In this document: positions 1 through 4,930 of the stretch, in pieces | Numbering within the stretch: the first letter of the stretch is position 1 | How the letters are laid out: every line of letters begins with the position of its first letter | From: an uncultured Treponema sp. | GTDB taxonomy: Bacteria; Spirochaetota; Spirochaetia; Treponematales; Treponemataceae | Assembly (NCBI GenBank): GCA_946611835.1 | Contig: CAMOEE010000161.1 | Coordinates: 1-5,905, forward strand | Reading direction: 5' to 3' | DNA: 5,905 nt | Translations under genes and position numbers: made by a program | The notes under the pieces: model-generated | Database searches by the model: none | What the model was told of the DNA's origin: nothing | Seen by the model: the letters and a program-made list of their open reading frames with translations, nothing else

Positions 1-98
1 TCAGAACAGGATACCGCTTTCACCCTTTTCATAAAAGCATATCATCTCGCTCAAATCCTGTCTCACAGGATTTGCCGGCTTCGCCGTCGCTCCCTACC
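1..98. other. Spacer downstream of ribE, with no recognisable gene
   Basis: This stretch lies beyond the ribE stop codon in the direction of transcription and reaches the window edge. The minus strand has a short open frame ending in a TGA at the first three bases; from an internal ATG it would encode only about 14 residues. It has no convincing ribosome binding site and resembles no family I know, so I do not call it a gene. The clear content is a pair of hairpins at 52-86, listed separately. Riboflavin operons often continue with ribBA and ribH, but nothing of either is visible here. Confidence 0.5.
52..86. repeat. Two adjacent hairpins, REP-like palindromic element
   Basis: Bases 52-60 (CAAATCCTG) and 66-74 (CAGGATTTG) are exact reverse complements around a five-base loop. 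One base further on, 76-79 (CGGC) and 83-86 (GCCG) form a second small hairpin; read on the minus strand it contains GCGAAGC, a known very stable mini-hairpin. The hexamer TCGCTC occurs on both sides, at 47-52 and 87-92. There is no T-run after either stem on either strand, so this is not a typical intrinsic terminator. The compact double-palindrome layout just after a gene recalls REP elements. Whether it is repeated elsewhere in the genome cannot be seen from this window. Confidence 0.45.
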
Positions 99-746
99 CT
101 ATTCCTGGCCGAGCCACTTGAGGAATTTATCGTCCCGCTCGGCCTGGGAAGAAGCCCCCCCTCTTCCCAGCAGTTTCTGAACATACTTCCCTATGATGTC
201 ATTTTCCAGATTCACCAGGTCGCCCGCTTTTTTTGAGAGAAGCGTGGTCTCTTCGGCAGTGTGCGGAATTACGCTCACAGAAAATTCACTTTCGTTAACG
301 CCCGCAACCGTCAGGCTGATTCCGTCAATTGCAATTGAGCCTTTTTCTACGATTAAATTGAGTATTTCAGCAGCTGCCTTGATATGAACCCAGACTGCAT
401 TCTCTTCTTTTTGCATTTTTGAAATCGTGCCCGTTCCGTCAATGTGACCACTCACGATATGACCGCCAAATCGCCCGTCAGCAGCCATAGCCCGCTCAAG
501 GTTGACTCCGCTGCCCGCGCTTAGAGAACCGAGCGAACTTCGGCGCAAAGTCTCAGCCATGACATCAGCCGTAAAACCAGAAGCAGAAAGAGAAGTGACG
601 GTAAGACAGACTCCGTTCACGGCAATCGAGTCCCCGACTTTTGTTCCGAAAAGGACTTTGCTGGCCCCAATTTCAAGTGAGCCTGACTTACCCGAAATAG
701 AAACCCGCTTTATTTTGCCAATTTCTTCAATAATTCCAGTAAACAT
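99..746 (-). CDS. ribE: Riboflavin synthase (alpha subunit)
   Basis: This enzyme performs the last step of riboflavin synthesis in the cytosol, a dismutation of two 6,7-dimethyl-8-ribityllumazine molecules into riboflavin and 5-amino-6-ribitylaminouracil. The 215 residues match the family length. The protein shows the expected two lumazine-binding barrels. The first runs from the diagnostic MFTGIIEEIG start through VNGVCLTV (about 43-50) and AETLRRSSLG (64-73). The second begins around GGHIVSGHIDGTG (94-106) and repeats the pattern as IDGISLTV (140-147) and IPHTAEETTL (160-169). VNLENDIIGKYVQ (178-190) leads into the C-terminal trimerisation helix. The ATG lies five bases after the ribD stop, and an AGGGAG eight bases upstream of it overlaps the last ribD codons, so the two genes are probably co-transcribed and translationally coupled. 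No defect is visible. Some genomes call this gene ribC. Confidence 0.96.
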   Translation of the reverse strand: MFTGIIEEIGKIKRVSISGKSGSLEIGASKVLFGTKVGDSIAVNGVCLTVTSLSASGFTADVMAETLRRSSLGSLSAGSGVNLERAMAADGRFGGHIVSGHIDGTGTISKMQKEENAVWVHIKAAAEILNLIVEKGSIAIDGISLTVAGVNESEFSVSVIPHTAEETTLLSKKAGDLVNLENDIIGKYVQKLLGRGGASSQAERDDKFLKWLGQE

Positions 747-751
747 AATTC

Positions 752-1930
752 CTACTCCCTGACTCCTAACTCAAGCAAGACATCATCCCCGATTTGAGTG
801 ATTTTTTCAAGATTAAATTCAAATGCTTCGCTCACAAGGCTGACTCCCTCGCCCCCGACAGGAGATTTTGCCCTTCCACCGAAAATTTTTGGAGCGACAA
901 AAGCATAGATTTTGCTTACAATTTTTGATTTGAGGGCACTGTAATGGATTTCTGAGCCGCCCTCCACAAGAATACTGTCAATTTTCTTTTCGCCCAGGAT
1001 CCGCATCAGTTTTTGAAGGTCAACCGAAGGCCCTGGTTTTTTCGGATTTCCTTCTGAAGCCTCGTCCCCGCAGAAAATCACCTCAAGCCCGGCCTCTTCA
1101 AGGGCCGCCTTCTTCTCCAGAAATGATTTTTGAGATTCAGCTGAATTTTCTGACGGAGAAGCAGATGCAATAATCGTATGTATTTCTTTTGCAGATTTTA
1201 CGATTTTGCTTTCAAGAGGAATTCTGAGATTTGAGTCACAGATAATCCGCACAGGATTTCGCCCGCAATTTTCACCATTTTCGTCTTTGAGGCGGCAGTC
1301 AAGCATGGGGTCGTCAGCAAGTACAGTTCCGATTCCCACAAGAATCCCGGAATAACGATTGCGGAGCACATGCACAAATTGTCGGGATTCTTCGTTCGTA
1401 ATCCATTTTGACTCCCCGCTTTTAGTTGCAATCTTTCCGTCCAGGGTCATCGCATATTTGAGAGCAAGATAGGGAGTTTTTTTAGTAATGTAATGGAAGA
1501 AAACCGGATTCAGGGCATCGCATTCAGAGCGAAGAAAATCCTCGCTGACTTGAATTCCTTTCTCACGCAAAAAAGCGTTCCCCTTTCCATGAACAAGAGG
1601 ATTAGGGTCACGGGAGCCGACAAAAACATGGGAAATTCCTGCCTCAACAAGAGCATGGGTGCAGGGCGGCTGCTTTCCGAAATGACAGCATGGCTCCAGA
1701 GTGACATAAATAGTCGCTCCCTGAGGATTTTCCCCCCGCTCACGGCAATTTTTGAGCGCATCCCGCTCGGCATGAAGCTCGCCGTATGCATGATGCCAGC
1801 CCTCACCTATGATTTTGCCGTCTTTGACAATTACGGCCCCAACCAGGGGATTGGGATTCGTTTTTCCTTCGCCTCTTTTTGCCAGCTCAATCGCACGACG
1901 CATAAAAGATTTTTCGTTTTCTTCAGTCAT
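752..1930 (-). CDS. ribD: Bifunctional riboflavin deaminase/reductase RibD
   Basis: RibD catalyses two successive steps of riboflavin synthesis: zinc-dependent deamination of diaminohydroxyphosphoribosylaminopyrimidine, then NADPH-dependent reduction of the ribosyl chain. Numbered from the chosen start, the N-terminal deaminase domain has HAERDAL (H53 zinc ligand, E55 proton shuttle) and PCCHFGKQPPC (C81 and C90 zinc ligands). The C-terminal reductase domain has LKYAMTLDGKIA (about 157-168), SGESKWIT (171-178), GTVLADDPML (201-210) and, near the end, LVEGGSEIH. The frame is open for 46 more codons upstream, to an ATG at 2068. I chose the ATG at 1930 because the family starts a few residues before the MRRAIELAKRG helix, and because the longer form would run through the promoter and into the leader of the divergent tRNA. 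The ribosome binding site is weak (GGA about seven bases upstream). At 392 residues it is about 25-30 longer than E. coli RibD, mostly through polar inserts in the reductase domain. Confidence 0.95.
   Translation of the reverse strand: MTEENEKSFMRRAIELAKRGEGKTNPNPLVGAVIVKDGKIIGEGWHHAYGELHAERDALKNCRERGENPQGATIYVTLEPCCHFGKQPPCTHALVEAGISHVFVGSRDPNPLVHGKGNAFLREKGIQVSEDFLRSECDALNPVFFHYITKKTPYLALKYAMTLDGKIATKSGESKWITNEESRQFVHVLRNRYSGILVGIGTVLADDPMLDCRLKDENGENCGRNPVRIICDSNLRIPLESKIVKSAKEIHTIIASASPSENSAESQKSFLEKKAALEEAGLEVIFCGDEASEGNPKKPGPSVDLQKLMRILGEKKIDSILVEGGSEIHYSALKSKIVSKIYAFVAPKIFGGRAKSPVGGEGVSLVSEAFEFNLEKITQIGDDVLLELGVRE
755..760 (-). promoter_or_regulatory. Ribosome binding site of ribE inside the ribD 3' end
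   Basis: The minus strand reads AGGGAG here, eight bases before the ribE ATG. The site overlaps the last codons of ribD, so ribosomes finishing ribD end right at the ribE initiation region, which favours coupled translation of the two enzymes. An AGGA closer to the ATG is a poorer candidate because its spacing is too short. Confidence 0.6.
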
Positions 1931-1947
1931 TTCTAATCCGTTGAGAT

Positions 1948-1976
1948 ATTTTAAAAAATTATCCGGCTTTTGGCAA
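1948..1976 (-). promoter_or_regulatory. Possible promoter of the ribD-ribE operon
   Basis: On the minus strand TTGCCA (1971-1976) and TAAAAT (1948-1953) are separated by 17 bases, an acceptable sigma-70-type arrangement. Transcription would start about ten bases before the preferred ribD start codon, giving a very short leader. The region is A+T-rich, so a chance match is possible. I see no conserved FMN riboswitch between here and the tRNA gene. Confidence 0.35.
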
Positions 1977-2021
1977 TTATCCAAAAAAATAGAAATTTTC
2001 GCTGATTTTAGGGTTTCGTTA

Positions 2022-2051
2022 TTGACACGCACCGCAAAAATCAGATATAAT
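2022..2051 (+). promoter_or_regulatory. Strong promoter of the tRNA-Val gene
   Basis: A perfect -35 box TTGACA (2022-2027) and a perfect -10 box TATAAT (2046-2051) are separated by 18 bases. Transcription should begin near 2058, about 16 bases before the mature tRNA. The site lies within the frame extending upstream of ribD on the other strand, which argues against the longer RibD start. Confidence 0.85.
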
Positions 2052-2057
2052 GCTTTC

Positions 2058-2162
2058 AACATCAGCACTGTCTGCGGGGTTAGCTCAGTTGGTTAGAGCA
2101 TCACGTTGACATCGTGGGGGTCAGTAGTTCGAGTCTACTATTCCGCAAAGAGTGCTGATGTT
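2058..2162 (+). repeat. Inverted repeat enclosing the tRNA (leader-trailer stem)
   Basis: AACATCAGCACT (2058-2069) is the exact reverse complement of AGTGCTGATGTT (2151-2162). The left arm starts at the predicted transcription start, and the right arm runs into six Ts (2161-2166). In the primary transcript the 5' leader and 3' trailer could therefore form a 12-base-pair stem enclosing the folded tRNA, and that stem followed by a U-run could act as the first terminator. Confidence 0.7.
2074..2147 (+). tRNA. tRNA-Val, anticodon GAC
   Basis: A complete cloverleaf of 74 bases including the discriminator A. The acceptor stem pairs GCGGGGT with ATTCCGC (two G-T wobbles). The D arm is GCTC/GAGC around AGTTGGTTA. 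The anticodon arm is TCACG/CGTGG around TTGACAT, placing the anticodon GAC at 2108-2110, which reads the valine codons GUC and GUU. The T arm is AGTAG/CTACT around TTCGAGT. The 3' CCA is not encoded (AAG follows the discriminator), so it must be added by nucleotidyltransferase. It is the only plus-strand gene in the window, placed between two minus-strand operons. All stems are intact and nothing suggests a pseudogene or an integrated element at its 3' end. Confidence 0.95.
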
Positions 2163-2166
2163 TTTT
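2151..2166 (+). terminator. Candidate first terminator of the tRNA-Val transcript
   Basis: The right arm of the leader-trailer stem is followed at once by TTTTTT. The layout is that of an intrinsic terminator, but the loop is the whole tRNA, so efficiency depends on whether leader and trailer find each other while RNA polymerase is at the T-run. A conventional terminator 14 bases beyond provides a backup. Confidence 0.45.
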
Positions 2167-2179
2167 GTTTTTAAAGCAC

Positions 2180-2209
2180 AAAAAACCGGGTCGTAAAACC
2201 CGGTTTTTT
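2180..2209. terminator. Bidirectional intrinsic terminator between tRNA-Val and glxK
   Basis: AAAAAACCGGGT (2180-2191) and ACCCGGTTTTTT (2198-2209) are exact reverse complements around a six-base loop. The G+C core is flanked by an A-run on one side and a T-run on the other, so the structure gives a hairpin followed by U residues in both directions. It ends the plus-strand tRNA transcript and, two bases beyond the glxK stop codon, the minus-strand gntP-glxK transcript. Confidence 0.92.
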
Positions 2210-2211
2210 TC

Positions 2212-3375
2212 TTAATTTTTTATGCTCATTCCAGTTTTTATAAAGCGGAAGAGCCTTAGCGCTCCGTCGTAGTAGGCTTCCCTGGAATGTGCCAGAGCTT
2301 CTTCCAGAGTGATTGTGTCTACTACTGTTGGCATCATGGAGCAGATTCCGTGGTCGAAAATCTTTTCGGCTCCCTCGCCCATGCTTCCGACCAGGGCCAC
2401 GGCAGGGACTCCGGCCTTCTTGCAGCGATCCCCAACCCCCTGTACGACTTTTCCGAAGCATGACTGCCAGTCAGTCCGCCCCTCCCCGGTCACCACAAGG
2501 TCAACGCCAGAAAGGCGCTCATCAAAACCTGTCAGGTCAAGCACGGTCTCTATTCCGCTTTTGAGTTTAGCCTTCAGGAATACAAGCAAAGCCGCCCCCA
2601 GACCGCCGGCAGCACCGCTTCCTGCAATCTCGTCCGGATTTATTCCGAATTTTTTGATGATTACATCACGGTAATTCTGCATTCCCTTTTCGAGCCGGTC
2701 CTGAATCTCAGGCGTCGCTCCCTTCTGTCTTCCGAATGTGTAGGTTGCACCGTCTTTTCCGCAAAGCGGGTTCGTCACATCGCACATTACGGTGAAAGCC
2801 GCATCCTTTACACGGGAATCGAGAGCGCTCGTGTCAATTTCCACAACTTTCTCAAGGTCGCCTCCACAACCGGAAAGCTCTTTTCCGTCCTTGTCGAGGA
2901 AGCGAACGCCAAGGGCCTTCATGCAGCCCATTCCGCCGTCATTTGTCGCCGACCCGCCGATTGCAATCGAAATGCTTTTAAAGCCCTTGTCGAGAGCGTC
3001 ACGCAAAAGCTCGCCCGTACCGAAAGTCGTCGTGTTAAGAGGATTCCTTTTTTCCGGCGGGACCATGGGCAACCCCGAAGCAACGGCCATCTCCATAACG
3101 GCAGATTTCCTGCCATTCTCGTCAGTGCCGAGGTCTCCGTAATAGGCCTGGACACTTTCCATGAGAGGTCCGTGAACGCCGACAGAAATTTTCTTACCAT
3201 TACAGGCGGCAATCACGGCATCAGTCGTACCCTCCCCGCCGTCAGCAACAGGAATGCTACTACATTCAACATTTCCCTTCCCGAAAATTTCACAGGCCGC
3301 TTTTTCCAGCATCTGCGCGCTCTCTGCGCTTGTAATCGTACCTTTGAAGGAGTCAGAAGCAAATAACAGTTTCAT
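2212..3375 (-). CDS. glxK: Glycerate kinase (type I, GlxK/GarK family)
   Basis: This cytosolic enzyme phosphorylates glycerate with ATP; family members make 2- or 3-phosphoglycerate, E. coli GarK and GlxK making the 2-phosphate, which enters lower glycolysis. The 387 residues match the usual length. Family motifs appear in order: ASDSFKG (6-12), PVADGGEGTTDA (42-53), MEMAVASGL (94-102), TTFGTGELL (116-124), IAIGGSATNDGGMG (137-150), CDVTNPLCGKDGA (198-210), FGRQKGAT (214-221), GSGAAGGLGAALL (252-264) and VTGEGRTDWQS (295-305). GGTGG lies eight bases before the ATG. The gene starts 23 bases after the gntP stop, indicating co-transcription, and a terminator follows its own stop directly. No key motif is missing. 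The family assignment is firm; the phosphorylated position and in vivo substrate are inferred. Confidence 0.95.
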   Translation of the reverse strand: MKLLFASDSFKGTITSAESAQMLEKAACEIFGKGNVECSSIPVADGGEGTTDAVIAACNGKKISVGVHGPLMESVQAYYGDLGTDENGRKSAVMEMAVASGLPMVPPEKRNPLNTTTFGTGELLRDALDKGFKSISIAIGGSATNDGGMGCMKALGVRFLDKDGKELSGCGGDLEKVVEIDTSALDSRVKDAAFTVMCDVTNPLCGKDGATYTFGRQKGATPEIQDRLEKGMQNYRDVIIKKFGINPDEIAGSGAAGGLGAALLVFLKAKLKSGIETVLDLTGFDERLSGVDLVVTGEGRTDWQSCFGKVVQGVGDRCKKAGVPAVALVGSMGEGAEKIFDHGICSMMPTVVDTITLEEALAHSREAYYDGALRLFRFIKTGMSIKN

Positions 3376-3398
3376 GAGCTAATCCACCCTTATTTTAA

Positions 3399-4787
3399 TT
3401 AGTGCAAGAAAATTGAAAGAATGAAGATTTCAACCATTGCCGAAAGGCCGAGAACAAGAGTTCCCACTGTCTGAGTCTTGTATCCACGGTCAGGAGACAT
3501 TGCACCGAAGTTTGTGACAACCCAGAAGTAGCTGTCGTTAGCATGAGAGACGGTCATAGCACCGGCACCGATTGCCATACAGGCAAGGACCATTCTCATA
3601 GGCGAACCGAGTCCCAGAACAGGAAGGAGAGGGGCCACGATTCCGGCTGTCGTAGTGAGGGCAACAGTAGAAGAGCCCTGGGCTGACTTTAAGATTGCGG
3701 CAAGCAGGAATGGGAAGAAGATTCCCATCGTGCTCAGGACTGTAGCATGTGTCTTGATGTAGTTAACCATGTCAGAAGAAGCGATTACTTTTCCGAGGAC
3801 ACCGCCGGCAGCAGTCACGAACAAAATCGGGCCTACGGTCTTAAGAGTCTCGTTCGTAAGCTCATAGAATTTTTCGATTTTTCCGCTTGTCTTAAGCTGA
3901 AGGATTGCAAAGATGGTTCCGACAGCAAGAGCGATAATCGGAGTACCAAGGAAAGCGAGAAGACTTGCGCAAGGACCGGTTATTTTTGCCATTGCGACGA
4001 TAGAAGAAGCCGCCATAAGAATGATTGGCACGATAATCGGGGCAAGGGCATTGCATCCGTTCGGAAGCTTTCCGAATGCGGCTACAAGTTCCTCGTAAGA
4101 CTTTGTGACCTCGCCGGCATCAGCCTCATCATCAGCTTTAACTTTCTTTCCGATATAGTTTGCATACAAGACACCTGCGATAATCGGGAAAATCGAGCAG
4201 ACAACGCCCATCACGATAACAAGAAGAAGATTATCACCGATTCCGAGTGTAGAAGCAGCAGCAATCGGGCCCGGTGTAGGCGGAATAAAACAGTGAGCGA
4301 TGAACAAACCGCTGGAAAGTCCGACCGTCATTGCGACAGAAGAAGCGCCCGTCCGGTTAACGAGAGCCTTTCGGATCGGGTTAAGGATAACGAAACCTGA
4401 GTCACAGAAAACCGGGATTGATACAACCCAGCCCATGAGTTCCATGGCAAGGACAGGGCGTTTTTTTCCGACAATTTTGATTACGATGTCAGCAAGTTTG
4501 AGAGCCGCACCAGTAGCCTCAAGAATTGAACCGATCAGCGCACCAAGAATGATTACGATACCGATGCTTGAGAATGTGCCCGAAAAGCCCGCACCGATGA
4601 TACCGGCAATGCCTGAAACTTTTTTGCCGTCAACCATGCGGTCAGTAATCGGAATTCCTGCGACCAGGCCCAGTAAGAGCGAAATCGACATGATTGCGAT
4701 AAATGGATGCAGCTTCCATTTAGATATGGCGACAATCATAAGAACAATCGCCAAAACAAAGACAAGAATTAATGGTAAACCTGTCAT
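3399..4787 (-). CDS. gntP: GntP-family permease, probably for glycerate or a related sugar acid
   Basis: An inner-membrane secondary transporter of the gluconate:proton symporter (GntP) family, whose members carry gluconate, idonate, fructuronate, D-serine and related hydroxy acids. The 462 residues are close to the roughly 440-450 of the family. They form a dozen or more hydrophobic segments joined by short loops, with a charged central loop around 214-240. Family hallmarks are IPVFCDSGFVILNPIRK (124-140), FIPPTPGPIAAAS (167-179), AQGSSTVALTTTAGIVAP (369-386) and SHANDSYFWVV (414-424). AAAGGGGG four bases before the ATG is a strong ribosome binding site. Pairing with a glycerate kinase just downstream suggests glycerate as cargo, but this is inference from context; the sequence alone cannot separate gluconate, glycerate and other acids. 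A palindromic operator candidate lies about 105 bases upstream. Confidence 0.92.
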   Translation of the reverse strand: MTGLPLILVFVLAIVLMIVAISKWKLHPFIAIMSISLLLGLVAGIPITDRMVDGKKVSGIAGIIGAGFSGTFSSIGIVIILGALIGSILEATGAALKLADIVIKIVGKKRPVLAMELMGWVVSIPVFCDSGFVILNPIRKALVNRTGASSVAMTVGLSSGLFIAHCFIPPTPGPIAAASTLGIGDNLLLVIVMGVVCSIFPIIAGVLYANYIGKKVKADDEADAGEVTKSYEELVAAFGKLPNGCNALAPIIVPIILMAASSIVAMAKITGPCASLLAFLGTPIIALAVGTIFAILQLKTSGKIEKFYELTNETLKTVGPILFVTAAGGVLGKVIASSDMVNYIKTHATVLSTMGIFFPFLLAAILKSAQGSSTVALTTTAGIVAPLLPVLGLGSPMRMVLACMAIGAGAMTVSHANDSYFWVVTNFGAMSPDRGYKTQTVGTLVLGLSAMVEIFILSIFLH

Positions 4788-4799
4788 AAAGCCCCCTTT

Positions 4800-4812
4800 G
4801 GCACATCGTGCC
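4800..4812. repeat. Small palindrome just upstream of the gntP ribosome binding site
   Basis: GGCAC (4800-4804) and GTGCC (4808-4812) are exact reverse complements around three bases. On the minus strand the palindrome directly abuts the purine-rich gntP ribosome binding site (4792-4799). It could be a protein-binding site or a small hairpin near the 5' end of the mRNA. Five-base arms are short, so chance is a real alternative. Confidence 0.35.
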
Positions 4813-4891
4813 TTCTTTTTGATTATGAATCCATCTTATGGGCGAATTTTTGATTCCACCATATTCAGAATAATCAAAAATGGGGGAAATT

Positions 4892-4910
4892 TTTGTATCA
4901 ATGATACAAA
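4892..4910. promoter_or_regulatory. Palindromic operator candidate upstream of gntP
   Basis: TTTGTATCAATGATACAAA is a perfect inverted repeat with nine-base arms around one central base. It has the size and symmetry of a dimeric repressor site. TTGTAT...ATACAA arms recall sites of GntR-superfamily regulators (FadR/FCD branch), which often control sugar-acid uptake operons; this assignment is inference. It is not followed by a T-run on either strand, so it is unlikely to be the hsdR terminator. No regulator gene is present in the window. Confidence 0.6.
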
Positions 4911-4930
4911 TTTAGGGAAATTACAAAGCG

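Larger units (their letters stand above)
4788..4930 (-). promoter_or_regulatory. Upstream control region of the gntP-glxK operon
   Basis: This A+T-rich spacer separates the hsdR stop from the gntP start. It contains the 19-base palindrome at 4892-4910, a smaller palindrome at 4800-4812 and three copies of TTTTTGATT (4816-4824, 4847-4855 and, inverted, 4872-4880). I find no good paired -35 and -10 boxes. The best -10 candidate on the minus strand is CATAAT (4822-4827), with a poor -35, which would fit an activated promoter. No convincing terminator follows hsdR, so read-through from hsdR is possible. Confidence 0.5.

Noticed and set aside
1..93. Minus-strand short open frame ending at the window's first bases
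   Set aside because: It is very short, overlaps the double hairpin, and lacks a ribosome binding site. It could be a repeat-derived frame, but a gene cannot be supported.
2074..2166. tRNA-Val 3' end as the attachment site of an integrated element
   Set aside because: No integrase gene and no duplicated tRNA 3' end are visible, and both flanks are ordinary metabolic genes.
3747..4400. Plus-strand open frame of 217 codons opposite gntP
   Set aside because: The translation is a low-quality Arg/Asp/Ser-rich string typical of antisense of a membrane protein gene, and gntP itself is well supported by motifs.
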